Positions 36,579-47,400 of a DNA stretch of 64,000 nt are shown piece by piece (the stretch's first letter is position 1; the number at the start of each line of letters is the position of its first letter). Under the pieces are notes generated by a model. That model searched no databases. It had not been told where the DNA came from and saw only the letters and a program-made list of their open reading frames with translations. Source of the stretch: Amblyomma americanum (Eukaryota > Arthropoda > Arachnida > Ixodida > Ixodidae); NCBI RefSeq assembly GCF_052857255.1, contig NC_135505.1, positions 22,714,769-22,778,768 on the forward strand. The letters run 5' to 3'. Made by a program: the position numbers and the translations under genes.

Positions 36579-37415
36579 TATTACGGGACGGCAAGCCGAA
36601 TAAATGATTACAGATGGCGATGATATGATTTAATGGCCGCGGGCCTGGCACGACAGCTCCTGCCCGCGCCACTGCCCGCTTCATCGTCTTCTAGTTCGTC
36701 ACATGACTTGGGGCCACCGATCAATCGTCCCGATCGCACGATCTAGAAGAATGGCAGTGGCGATAAAAAGCAGGACTCGACGATGGGCGTGGCGGACGGG
36801 ATGAGCAGAGTAGAGAAGACGAAGGGCTGGCCGTCACGATGAAAGAGATGAGCAGATAATGAGCGGGTGAAGTCAGGTGCACGATGACTGAGGAGCCGCC
36901 GCTCGCCGGAAGCCAACGCCGAGGCCCGTGGACTCACCCAACAGCAGGGCTGGGGTGATGTGTTATGTATGGGTGGGTGGTCAGTAGGGTCTCGGGTCAG
37001 TGGCATCGTAGGTCGTCGTGTCTTCTGTGCTCTCATGTGTCGGCGGTCAGTGGGGTCTCAGATCAGTGGCGGCGGTTTTGGATCAGTGCGGTCGTAGTCA
37101 TGTCGTCGTGTCTTCGGGTCGGGGCTCGGGGCGGGGTGGAGGAGTGTGGCGGCGTCGGGGCGCATCTGGCAGCTGGACAATGCCAGGAGGTGCGAAACTA
37201 CTAGAACTCCATAAAAGACACCGGCGGACAGCAGGCTCTTAAACTTCCGGACAAGGATGATGAAGCTACCCGCACCTCTACTAAATGTTACGTGATGGCA
37301 AGTCGAAGAACTAGACGGGATGACAGATTGCGATGATATGATTTAAAACCATCGGGCTTGGCACGAGTGCTCGTGGCCGCGCCACTGCCCGCTTCATCGT
37401 CTTCTGGTTCGTCCA
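36579..37415 (-). mobile_element. TRIM-like miniature LTR retrotransposon, copy 2
   Basis: LTRs at 36579-36703 and 37286-37415 share GGCAAG, GATGATATGATTTAA and CGCGCCACTGCCCGCTTCAT. They are recognisably related to those of 26235-26938. The target duplication ATAT (36575-36578 and 37416-37419) is the same four bases as in copy 1. The interior is GT-rich (TCGGGTCAGTGGCATCGTAG) and lacks coding motifs. The left LTR starts TATTACG instead of TGTTACG. Confidence 0.85.
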
Positions 37416-37871
37416 ATATGTTTCGAATACTAAAAAAGAATTTGCAAAAAGTGAATAAATGAATTGCTGTGTATGAACAGAAACACTTCCGTTGTTAACC
37501 ATAAAGCCCATCAGGGATGAAACTGGCCATAGGCTCGCGAACGAGCCACATGTTGCCGCTGTCAAACGACGCTCTGCTCATAACGCCGTGGTCCTGGGTT
37601 CTATCGACGAGCGCATGTTAAATTTGAAAACCCAACCGTACTGCCTGAAGACGGCGGAAGGAACGCTGGGCGCGCTTCGTGCTACATCTGCACCGAAATA
37701 TCACCGACAGCGCCCGTGCGTCGTGTGGGACGCATTGTACAAGTTCTCGCATTGGTTCTAACTGGGAGTCTGGAGCAGCGCTCTCTTCTCATCAATGAGA
37801 AGGAAGCTATTGAACGAGCGGGAGCCGTAAGTGCGGTGACAGTGTTCTCCTTTTCCATTCGCTGCGTACAG

Positions 37872-38088
37872 GTCAAGTGGTGGGTGTACCTGGCATACAT
37901 CAAGGCCATGGGCAAGTGGCTGACGGTAGTCACCTTCATCTCTTACGTCATCTCACACGGCTTCAACATCATGGGCAGCTACTGGCTCAGCCTGTGGAGC
38001 AACGACGCGCTCGACCCTGTGCTGGCCACCGACCCGGAGCAGCGAAACTACCGCCTCGGAATGTACGCCATGTACGGCATCGTCGAGA
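37872..38088 (+). CDS. ABCC1-like: ABCC exon 13: start of TMD2
   Basis: The acceptor TGCGTACAG ends at 37871 and the donor GTGAGT starts at 38089. It has 72 codons plus one base. It begins VKWWVYLAYIKAMG (family V-x-x-x-V-Y-x-x-Y-x-x-A-x-G elbow helix), then a hydrophobic helix, then MGSYWLSLWSNDA, the conserved N-Y-W-L-x-x-W-S/T motif at the outer end of the first TMD2 helix. The extracellular loop ALDPVLATDPEQRNYR has no N-x-S/T glycosylation site. Confidence 0.95.
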
Positions 38089-38950
38089 GTGAGTGCTGTG
38101 GCCACCCCGCATTGCTCATTCCATGGCTTATTCAGTCTCCGCTTTGAGGCGCCCTAAGGAACGCCGCCAGGGGGAGCTTGAACTTTGTGGTGCGGAACTT
38201 GGAGGTACAAAGAAAGATCAAGGTTCGTTTATGATAGCTAATCGAAATATTGAAAGAAAAGTGATAATATGAGAGCTAAAGTGATCAGCGTGGACTGAAA
38301 AAATGGCGGCTCTAAAACTCAACCTGGCTGTCTCCCTGTCCTGTCTTCCTCGTCTTTGTTGTGTCTTCTTTGTGTGCGCTAAAAATAATTATGAGAATGG
38401 ACCAAATAGCCCCACGACGCATATTACTGGAATACTCAACCTGGCTGAAGATAAATAAGGAAGTAATTTTTTTTTTTGGGGGGGGGGAGTGGGGAGAGTA
38501 GGGTTTGAAGGGGCATGCGGAACAAAAAAAACCGATGCGTTTTAGGTGAACAGCGGATTATAATACAAGGGAAGCGCAGAGAAGGGTTGTGCACAGCTGG
38601 AAAGACAACATTAGGAAATATGTTGGGATAAGGCAAGCCTGTTTAGCGCCGAACAGAGGTGAGCAGATGTCTAAGCAGGGGCCTTTCTTCCGATCTGTCT
38701 GGTGATGAAATTAACTACGCTGCCAACGTATGTAGGCGCTGTCGTTTTATCCACGCACTGTGTTTGCACTTCACAGATCAGCGAAAAAAAAAAGATTCGA
38801 ATAATTTCTGTTCCACACATTGCGCCGCCTGCTTCCTCTAAATTGCCAACTTCGTTTAGTAGCAATTTTGCAGATATGTGCACGCAGAAGCAGCCAGCCC
38901 CCATGAACTTCTCGTCCCTAGGATGTTTCAAAATAAACGGTAAAATAAAA

Positions 38951-39025
38951 ATATTGTTAACACGGCAGAAAACAGCGCGTCCTGTATCCGTCTATACGCG
39001 CTGTTTTCTGCCATGTTTAATGTTC
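38951..39025. repeat. Long inverted repeat (hairpin 1)
   Basis: CACGGCAGAAAACAGCGCGT (38961-38980) and ACGCGCTGTTTTCTGCCATG (38996-39015) are inverted copies with a 15-base spacer. Weaker pairing extends about 10 bases further out. Confidence 0.85.
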
Positions 39026-39057
39026 TAACTCCAGAATGCTACCGTAAAATTGCAGCT

Positions 39058-39085
39058 GCAGAATCGTGTATTTACACGATTCTGC
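39058..39085. repeat. Perfect 13-bp hairpin with 2-base loop (hairpin 2)
   Basis: GCAGAATCGTGTA and TACACGATTCTGC flank TT. It lies 30 bases after hairpin 1. Confidence 0.9.
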
Positions 39086-39285
39086 ATCTAGGAAACAAAC
39101 AAAATTGCGATCAACAGAAATCAGGAGAAATAAACTCAAATACGGCATGCTATAGATATAAACTACAATATTAATTATGTGGGAAAAAGCAGAAGCATGA
39201 GGCAGAATTCACCTGTGTTGCTTTCCTGCGTGCTTTTCTTTTGCCTTTACTGAGTACAGGCGAATAGCAACCTCTGCCTCCCGAT

Positions 39286-39345
39286 TCTTGGCCGATTCCC
39301 CCAGTGTGGGTATCTGCCATCTTTTGAAAGGCTAACGACGACGAC
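39286..39345 (+). mobile_element. I-clade LINE 3' tail fragment 1
   Basis: TTGGCCGATTCCCCCAGTGT followed by GGGTATCTGCCATC matches the 3' end of the larger LINE at 47866-47930 (TTGGCCAATCCCCCGCAGTG). It runs into (ACG)n and (ACA)n repeats. Confidence 0.7.
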
Positions 39346-39409
39346 GACAACACCTCCACCACCACCAACAACAACAAAGAACAAACAACAACCACTACTA
39401 GTAGTACTG

Positions 39410-39418
39410 CTTCTTCTT

Positions 39419-39497
<79 letters not shown>

Positions 39498-39500
39498 AAC
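39410..39500 (+). repeat. (TAC)n microsatellite
   Basis: About 25 continuous TAC units with TTC and AAC variants at the edges. It sits in the 3' repeat of the LINE tail at 39286. The long poly-Val frame it creates on the minus strand is an artefact. Confidence 0.95.
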
Positions 39501-39687
39501 AACAGCAACAACTACAACAACCTGAGCTGGAAGACTATTCCGGTCGGATGCCTTGACAGGGGAAATAAGTATCTGAAGCAATCTTTACAAATTCGTTCTA
39601 ATTGAATGTGTTCGTGAGGACGTAGACGTGTCTCCGCTTTATTTATTCACTGTTCTCTCTTGACATGAACTAAATTATTTATGACAC

Positions 39688-39735
39688 TGTAGCAGCGCCC
39701 TCTCTGGATGTTTGGAGCGGCCCAAAAAGATGAAG
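39688..39735 (+). repeat. 5' LTR, left piece
   Basis: TGTAGCAGCGCCCTCTCTGG, then AGCGGCC and AAAGATG, match the start of the LTR at 52435. It is cut by LINE sequence. Confidence 0.75.
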
Positions 39736-39775
39736 CTTGCTCTGGGGTGAATTTTCTCCTGTTTGGATCTGCACC

Positions 39776-39850
39776 AATCCCTGGCCAATCCCCCACCGGA
39801 GGTATGTGCCATCGCTTTTGAGGCACCAACAGCAACAACAACACCAGCAG
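39776..39850 (+). mobile_element. I-clade LINE 3' tail fragment 2
   Basis: CTGGCCAATCCCCCACCGGA, GGTATGTGCCATC and a trailing CAACAGCAACAACAACACC match the 3' end of the full LINE. It is a second, truncated copy just upstream of the large one. Confidence 0.7.
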
Positions 39851-40199
39851 CAGCGACGAGAAGCTGTTTGGTTGCGGCTAAGTTCCAGGTGGTGCTGCGT
39901 TTGCTCTTGAATTTCTGCTTGGTTTCCTGCTTTCTTTTCCAGTTTTTCAGGGTGACTGAACGCGGGAACGTGGGCTCATGTCCACAAACTCTCCAGGCCA
40001 GGGGAGCTCCCCCTGGTCGGCCTGTTTCTCCCCTGATGAGTTGCCACTTGATTGTTTCTTCCGTGGCGGAGTAATTAAGCAGCATAACGGTTGCTTTGGT
40101 TCCTGCGGATGGGGTCTCAATCAGACTTAATAACCCCGAGGCTGTACAGGCAGCTCTGAAGTCTACTAGCCCGCACTACATGCGGATCACTGATGTCCG

Positions 40200-41290
40200 G
40201 CAGTTCGGCCGCGGCGGGATCGTTAGCAGATGGCCAGACCAGGCATGATTGGCAGACCTACTCGCGTTCGCCTCCTTCGCCAATCATCCTGTGAGCGCGT
40301 TCATACTTCCTTATCTGGCGTGTTCTAAAGCGCTAGTCCACGGTGTAGACACATGGCTCAGCGCGTCTGAGACGCTAGAGAAACTAGCTTTGGCTGGCGT
40401 GATCGCCATTCAGCGCTGCAGCCGAACAGTGGACGGGACGAAGGCTCCAACCGAAACAGGTATAGCTACGCTTGCGGAACCCATTTGAGGTCACGGTGTG
40501 GCCATTGATCTTTTGGGTAAATCAGTTTTCATCTGGGCCCCTACAGTGCCGCAATTGGTGGATGTTTGGCCATAGTGCCAAAGGCCTGTAAATCGAGTTT
40601 TCGTTGGTGCACGTGCGGGGAGAACCATAACCCCGCTAGGTGTTATTCTGAGAACGAGAAGTGTTGTTTGTGTGGTGGTGGCCACTCAGAAAGTCATTGT
40701 GACTGTCCAGCGCAGGCTGAATATCTTAGTGCTGGAGTTAATTGACAAGCGCAGGTGCACAAGACGAGAGGAATTTGCAGCTATCAAGGATAGGGCACCT
40801 GGCTATTCCATTGTGGCCGCGCGGCATGCAACTGTTGTGGACTCCACCTTATCGCAAGCGATAGCTGCGGCGGTGGAGAAAGCCCTGGCGAGCGCCATGT
40901 ATCGTATATTAAAGAATCTATCTGCTTGCATTTCGCAAGTAATGGCACCCCAGATGTCCAATTTGTTGCATGCATCCACTGCTCCTCTTTGTGGCACAAT
41001 CTCAATCTTTGGTTGCTCCTCCTCTAACTTCTGTGCCCGTGGTTACTCAGATCAGAGCTTTTGTCTATTCCTTCAACCAGATATACAAATCAAATGAGGC
41101 AGAAGAATCACCTGTAGACTGTGTTGGCATGGAGGCTGAGATGCGAGTTCAAAAGCGCAGTGGGTCTCCACTAGGTGCTGCTGGTCCGTCTTGCCCTCTG
41201 ATGAAGACGAAAAGGAATCACCCCAAGTCTACTCCCAAAGCCACTATTTTGCAACAGGCGGTCGCCGCTGCGGCTCTTTCGGCAAAATAG
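40200..41290 (+). pseudogene. LINE ORF1 (gag-like, CCHC zinc knuckles)
   Basis: An N-terminal segment ends DTWLSASETLEKLALAGVIA and CSRTVDGTKAPTET, as in I-group ORF1 proteins. About 60 codons later, WCTCGENHNPARC and CCLCGGGHSESHCDCP form the zinc-knuckle region (second knuckle C-x2-C-x4-H-x4-C). Stop codons and frame changes separate the parts. The protein in active relatives coats LINE RNA. Confidence 0.7.
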
Positions 41291-41752
41291 GGCTGCTGAA
41301 AGTGTTGCAGTGGAACTATCGATCAATTCTTTCCTCTTCAACTGATATAATTTGTTTAACCAATTAATTAACTCCAGATTGAATTGCTCTTCAGGAACTT
41401 GGCTCACAAAAGGTTCAAGGTAAAATCTAAAAATTTCTCGCTCTTTCAGGCTAGATCGGCCGACAAGAGGTAGCGGCCTGCGGTTCGTATCCTCAAAATT
41501 TTGCCATAGGGCAAATGTATCATTTCAATATATGGACAGTCAGTGCGAAATTCAGGCTGTTGATCTGAATCTTCCAGGTTACCAACCATTCACTCTATCT
41601 AATGTATATTTACCCACAGGTGTGCATGACATTCGGTCTCTAGACTCGTTTTTATGTAGTTGCAGGGCATAAGCTTTAATTGTTGGGGCTCCAATTCGCA
41701 TCATGTTTCGTTGGTGTTTAGAACAGATCGCTGCGGTCCCCGCTTGTGGGAC

Positions 41753-42125
41753 TTAATAGCAGAAAAAGAGGAGCACTCGCCAAAAAGAAAAAAACGGAAA
41801 ACAAAGACGTTTCGGGGCCCGTACGGGTCCCTTGTTCACAATGGCAGCGGATGGGCGAAGGTGGTTACTTATGTACGGTGCAGGTGACGTAATGAGCATG
41901 CGTAGATCTCAGGAAGATTACCCCTCGTTCGGTTTAATACATATGGTGTCGTTTGGATGTGAAGTGATTCTAGAAGTAAACGGGACGATAAATACTTCTC
42001 CGTCGCGATGACTGAGGCGTTGTTCCAATCGATGGCTTGGGATGCAACTTTGGCGACGTCATTTTGATGTTGTTTTATGCGCCTGATAAAATTGCCTGAT
42101 TCGCCGATGTACGCAGCTTTGCAGT
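41753..42125 (-). repeat. PLE pseudo-LTR, left copy
   Basis: It shares AATAGCAGAAAAAG, GACGTTTCGGGGCCCGTACG, GGTCCCTTGTTCACAATGGC and a long following stretch with 44228-44645 in the same orientation. Confidence 0.9.
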
Positions 42126-42411
42126 CCTTGCAGGGGATCCTGTACACCACTCCGGAGAATCTGTTTCTTTCAACCCGGTCTTTAACTCTGACAAGTTTTT
42201 GCTTCAGCTTACTTGGTGGCGCGTGGGCGATATGGACATTGTAGCCCTTGAAGACCCTGGCTAAGGCCTCACTCATTCCTGGAGCGTAGGGGATGTTTGC
42301 TCGCTTGCTTTTCTTGGTGGCCGTTGTTTCCGCGTTTCGACGTGAACAGCGGCGTTCTGCAGTGATTATCATATTTTTCGGGTACCCGTTGTTGGCAAGA
42401 TCCTTCCTCAC
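41869..42411 (-). pseudogene. PLE GIY-YIG endonuclease region (180 codons open)
   Basis: It contains a basic connector, then GVVYRIPCKDCKAAYIGESG followed by RRIKQHQND. This has the C-x-x-C insertion seen in PLE GIY-YIG domains. Compared with the repeat copy at 44515-44575 it lacks 39 bases (13 codons, including the L-A-E-H block), an in-frame deletion inside the nuclease domain. Confidence 0.75.
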
Positions 42412-42524
42412 AATTTTTAGTTCGGATCTGAATGTCCTCGGGCTTGAACAAAGGCGGAAAGTGCGGCCGAAAAGTGCAGATGCAACAGAGCGTTTATGTG
42501 CGACAGGGCGTGCCGAATGAAAAC

Positions 42525-43148
42525 TCAGGTACCGACCAGTGTGAGTGGGCTTGCTACCCGGTACACGCTGGTTGCGAGCCCATTGCTTGTTCTTTGCACA
42601 AGCACATCCAGGAAGGGAATGGCTCCATTCTGTTGTTCTTCTTTGGTGAATAGAATTGTCGGCTGAAAGGAGTTCAGGTGCTCAAGGAAATGGCTTGCAT
42701 CCGGTCGGCGAATCACACAAAAACAGTCATCGACGTACCGGAGAAACAGTTTAGGGGCTGGATGAAATGAACCAAGTGCCTCTGCTTCAATGCGTCCAAG
42801 AACAATGTTTGCGCACACGACGGAGACGGAAGCACCCATGGCTGTGCCAAAAAGTTGTTTGTAGTGTTGCTTCCTAAATACAAAATACGTGTTGCGCAAG
42901 CAGAAATCGAGCCGACGACAAAGGTCAACAACCTCAAAAGGCGTACGTGAAGGGAGCGAGGCGTCGTTTTCTAAAAGGCGTTTGCAGGATGAAACTGCGA
43001 AGTCTACCGGGACTGACGTAAACATTGACTTCACGTCGAAAGAGACTAGGACATCCTCGTCGTCTATAGTGACGTCCTTAAGCTTGTTGACGAAATGGGA
43101 GGAGTACTTTACATACGTCGTTGTTCTTCCAACCAGAGGGCGAATCAC
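42525..43148 (-). pseudogene. PLE reverse transcriptase core (207 codons open)
   Basis: The open frame covers RT motifs: VSFDVKSMFTSVPV, then LFGTAMGASVSVVCANIVLG (family G-x-x-M-G-S-x-x-S-P, here with A and V changes), the catalytic RYVDDCFCVI, and GAIPFLDVLV. PLE RTs resemble telomerase RTs. The frame shifts at both ends relative to the N-terminal part and the endonuclease. Confidence 0.75.
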
Positions 43149-43369
43149 TTGATGTAAGTATCCGGAGAGCGCGTAAAGTCTACGATAGGGCGTAGTGGCA
43201 CGTCCGGCTTGTGCACCTTAGGAAGGCCGTAGATAGCAGGTGCCGAACTGTTGTGGCATAGTAGCCGAAAATAGAGGTGCTTATTCTCTTGTGGGATGAA
43301 CTTGAAGACGTCGGAAAGTAGACTTTGAAGTTCTGTCTCTACCTTCTTTGTGGGGTCACGTTTAACTTT

Positions 43370-44098
43370 TTAGTACATCGCCTCGTCCTGGAGAAGCGTC
43401 GTCATTTTTTGGATGTTGTCCGATTGGTTGAGAACGACGGTTGAATTCCCCTTATCAGCAGGCAGGACGACAATGTCTTCGTTCTCTTGGAGCCTTTTCA
43501 AGGCATGCATTTCAGGGGAAGTCAACGTTTCTGTTTTTCTCCCGCAACGCTTCGAAAGGACCCCGATGGCACGGAAACGAGCTTCTTCCCGCTTACCAGA
43601 ATCTACCTTGCGGACTGCCTGCTCCACAGCGCAGGCCATTCTACGCCCGTTTGGCTGAGCGCCGGTATTGAAATTAAGGCCTCGGCTTAGGAGGCTAAAT
43701 TCTGCCGGGTCCAGGTGGTGGGAAGATAGGTTGTGTATCCCGAATGCAGCATGAGAAACGACGATGTTGTCCAGCAACGAACAGAACTTGGCTTCTTGGG
43801 CTCTGCTTCTCTCTTGACGGGACATGGCAGCAGCACTGTTGGCGTGAAGCAGGACGCTGGGAAAATCGCTGTTGAGGCAATCGTCCAGCATGCGTTGCGC
43901 GAAGAAAACATCATTTTCCAGGCGCTTGATGGTGCATCTGGTATCCAATATACGGGCTTGAAGTAGACGCTTCTCAGCTTGCGCAAAAACTTGCCTTCCA
44001 AAAGGCGTGCAGACCCGAAGTGGCAGTCTAAGGGACTTGGGAATGACTTGGGAATAAGGCCATGGTTCTTGCAGCGCAAGTTGAAGTGAAGATGGCAC
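43370..44098 (-). pseudogene. PLE N-terminal domain (242 codons open)
   Basis: The frame has a helical, charged N-terminal part, then LKRLQENEDIVVLPADKGN, the conserved block preceding the RT in this PLE type. Start codon choice is uncertain because upstream sequence is in another frame. Confidence 0.6.
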
Positions 44099-44227
44099 AG
44101 AAAAGATGCCAAACTTGTCTTGACCGTGACGAAATTACGGATCTTCGTTATCACGGCTTGCCCATATTTTCCGCGGAGAGTAACGTAGTCGAGCGTTTGA
44201 CGGAATCCCGTCTGGCGAGGAGGGAAC

Positions 44228-44645
44228 ATAATAGCAGAAAAAGCGGAGTACTCGCCAAAAAAGAAAAAAGGAAAAACAAAGACGTTTCGGGGCCCGTACG
44301 GGTCCCTTGTTCACAATGGCAGCGGATGGGCGAAGGTGGTTACTTATGCACGGTGCAGGTGACGTAATGAGCATGCGTAGATCTCAGGAAGATTACCCGT
44401 CGTTCGGTTTAATACATGTGGTGTCATTTGGATGTGAAGGGATTCTAGAAGTAAACGGGACGATAAATACTTCTCCGTCGCGATGACTGAGGCGTTGTTC
44501 CAATCGATGGCATGGGATGCAACTTGATAGTGTTCAGCCAAGGCATTTTCTTTCGTGCGGCCTTTGGCGACGTCATTTTGATGTTGTTTTAAGCGCCTGA
44601 TAAAATTGCCTGATTCGCCGATGTATGCAGCTTTGCAGTCCTTGG
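44228..44645 (-). repeat. PLE pseudo-LTR, right copy (retains 39 bases lost from the left copy)
   Basis: Direct repeat of 41753-42125 with a few substitutions. It is longer by the segment TGATAGTGTTCAGCCAAGGC to GTGCGGCCT. It ends abruptly inside the GIY-YIG region where LINE sequence resumes, as in head-to-tail truncated PLE tandems. Confidence 0.9.
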
Positions 44646-45097
44646 GACTGTGCTTGTGAAAATAACCTCATCTGCACAAATTCAGGTCTCCGCACATTTG
44701 TCCGAGGCCAGTCTCGATCAGCGTTAGACGTAACATTTTACTCTCCTGGGATTACTGTTTCCGCTTGGGCGCCAGTGGACTGCGCCTCTAATAGTGATCA
44801 CCTTCCTTTCACTTTCCAGGTTGCGTGCCAGTTGACCGCTCCAAACAGCCACCAGCGCACCTTCATCAATTACAAAAACTTAAAAAAACCCTCAAATCAG
44901 ATCTTCAAGCATTATCTAATTCGAATGGTGGAGACAATGCCATCCCGATTTGTTCAATTTTGGACGGAGCTAAAAAAAAATTTGAGTTTTTGGTCCAGGA
45001 AAATAAGGAAGCATCGCCATGTTTCTGGTGGAACGCAGAGTGCACTCGAGATTATAGGCGCCGAAAGGTTGCATGGAAGAAACTTGTACACAATTAA

Positions 45098-46680
45098 TTG
45101 CTCGAAAACAGGATTGATTATGAGTTCATTGCGGCTACGTTTAAGCGCACCGTATCTCGTGCAAAAGAGCTATATGATAATACGATACTTAACACTCCGA
45201 ATTTCTTTCTAAATCTGGTAATTGGTAACTACCTGAAGTCCAGGAAATTCATCCCGACCGTCAGGAACGCAGTCTTTCTAATTCAGACTCCATCGGAACT
45301 TGCTAAGTTTTTAGAAGAGATAGGCAGGGGTCTTGAGCATCGATGTTTGGCTCTTGTTCCTTCTCCTCCGAAGTGTGCCAGTACATTGGGCGATTTCGAA
45401 GAGGTCACAATCACTGAGGTCTCGCAAACTCTCTCCCGCCTTGCACCGGCGGCCCCTGGACCTGATGGTGTCACTTCTTCCATGATTAAAATTTTGTTAG
45501 AGGAATCTCCAGACGACTTACTGGCGCTTATAAATTACTCGCTTAAAGGGCCATGGATTCCAAATGAGTGGCGTCTAGCGAAGGGTATTCCCGTACTTAA
45601 AAATAAGGGAGACGGTCGTCTTTTAGACAATATAAGGCCGATTTCTCTAACTTCGAAACTCGTATAGTTAATTTAAAGGGTGTTACATGACCGAATAATG
45701 TCAATCATTTCAGAGAATGGGTTGCTCAACCCTTGCCAAATAGGTTTCAGGCCAGCATGCTCTATATGATGTGCTCATACCGACCTGGAGAACTGCATAA
45801 AATTAGCTCGTCGCCGAAAGCAATACGCTGCGCTGGTTACTCTGGATGTGTCGAAGGCATATTACAGCGTTGAGCACTGGACGCTGTTGCAACGATTACA
45901 GGCTTTAGGACCTCCGAGCTACTTTGTGGAGTGGTGTTTTGAATTTTTGGCTGACAGAGAATTATATTGCTTCCAGAATGGTGTTTCATCTGGCAGGCTT
46001 CGACTGGCGTGATGGGTTTCCCAGGGTGCGGTCCTCTCCCCTATTCTTTTCAACATCTTACTCAGCAGCATTACCTGCAATCATAATGTGAAAACCTCTG
46101 TGTATGCAGATGGCATCGCCTTCTTTGCTTCCGAAAATGGCATATACTCTCTGTACCAGCCCTTACAGTCTTACCTCAGTGTCGTGGACCAATGGTTAGG
46201 CGACATTAATCCGTCTCTAAACGTATATAAATGTGCTTTATTGGTTTTCCCGCTCTCTTATCTAGTTTATATCTATTGTTTATCGGCACGATGTACTTCC
46301 TATAGTGGAAACTATCGAATACCTGGGCGTAATTTATGATCCCTCATTTTCCTGGCGGGCCCACACAGAGCATGTTACTGCGAAAGGTGTCCGAGCGGTC
46401 TGCATGCTGCGCAGACTGTGCAACATTCATTCCGGCATGCGAAGGCATTCGCTTCTGATGATTTATAAAATGTATGTCCGTCCAGTGTTCAGTGTTCGGC
46501 TGGGTCTTGTTCTCTGGAGCGCCAGCGTATAAACTTCGCCCCAGACTTCTCTTGGAGCGGGAGGCGTTGCGCCTCTGTCTGGGCCTTCCAAAATTGGTGG
46601 CTAATTCCGTTTTGCACCTGGAGGCACGGATTCTTTCATTGCCTTCAAGATTTCGGCTATTAACAACCGAAACTTTGTGA
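45098..46680 (+). pseudogene. LINE ORF2 reverse transcriptase
   Basis: The RT start is SRLAPAAPGPDGVTSSMIKI, then NEWRLAKGIPVLKNKGDGR and RPISLTSKL. After stops it continues as LTLDVSKAYYSVEHW-like sequence near 45840 and the QGAVLSPILFN motif near 46030. The active-site block is KTSVYADGIAFFAS at 46091 (Y-A-D-G, so the second catalytic Asp of Y-A-D-D is replaced by Gly). IEYLGVIYDPSFSW follows. Non-functional copy. Confidence 0.75.
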
Positions 46681-46959
46681 ATGTGCGATTAGTCGCTTTA
46701 TGTCTCAAATTTTATCTTTCTTCGTCAGCCTCAGACATATTTCAACGAAAGCTGGTCTCGGTTCCATACTCCGCAAATTTGTTTTGTGCAATCTTTGCTT
46801 GACCCCTTGAACCTCCGAATTTCGGACATCCTTCCGGAGTGCGCCAATTCTTCATCTATGCAGATTGTCTGTGATGACATTTTTTCAAACTATGCAAAAT
46901 TAATGCCTTTCCATTGGCTCAGCAGTTTATTACAATATTACTTGATGCGGTTTCCCCTC

Positions 46960-47400
46960 TCATGCTCTCATGGCGACAAACGCCTCTCAGCGCGAAGATA
47001 AGGCCGGTGTGGGCATTTTCTCTCTATCTCTCGATTGCTCATTTTCACTCCGCCTACCCGACTTCACCCCTATATATTTGACCAAAAATTTTGCAGTAGT
47101 CCTGGCTTTGCGCAAGTTAAAGAGATCTTTGTCTTCTGTCATAATGATGACGGATTCATTATCTTTGTGTTCTTCTCTCACAGTGTCTACGGGATCACTG
47201 GCCCTCCGCTTACTCAAATGCTTGGTACGTCCCCACGTGTGTTCATTACGCTGCAGCATGAGCACTTACCTCCTCTCCCGTCTTCCAGCAACTTCTCTAC
47301 CCGTGGTGCAGTATTTCATGGCGATCGCGCAAGCTTGGGGTTTCTTTCAAGCGTCTACGCTGCCGCGTGCCTCAATTAAACTGCAACCAACATAGATCTG
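46960..47400 (+). pseudogene. LINE ORF2 RNase H domain
   Basis: KAGVGIFSLSLDCSFSLRLP, then TPIYLTKNFAVVLALRKL and IMMTDSLSLCSSL, match the RNase H fold of I-group LINEs (catalytic pattern D...E...D). The first Asp lies in a degraded stretch (ATNASQRED), and Glu of the second motif reads Asn (KNF). Confidence 0.7.

Larger units (their letters stand above)
38089..39285. other. Intron 13 start
   Basis: No transposon coding sequence was recognised. It includes a T/G homopolymer junction near 38467-38487 and two strong hairpins at 38951-39085. Confidence 0.5.
41760..44655 (-). mobile_element. Penelope-like element with direct pseudo-LTRs
   Basis: From right to left on the minus strand there is an N-terminal region (44098-43370, with VVLPADKGNSTVVLNQ), the RT (43148-42525) and the GIY-YIG endonuclease (42411-41869). 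The RT includes VSFDVKSMFTSVPV and LFLRYVDDCFCVI. The endonuclease includes VVYRIPCKDCKAAYIGESGN. The 3' part (41753-42125) is repeated in direct orientation at 44228-44645, the pseudo-LTR arrangement typical of PLEs. It lies inside the endonuclease domain of the I-clade LINE. Confidence 0.85.

Noticed and set aside
39171..39581. Poly-valine open frame on the minus strand
   Set aside because: It is only the translation of the (TAC)n microsatellite.
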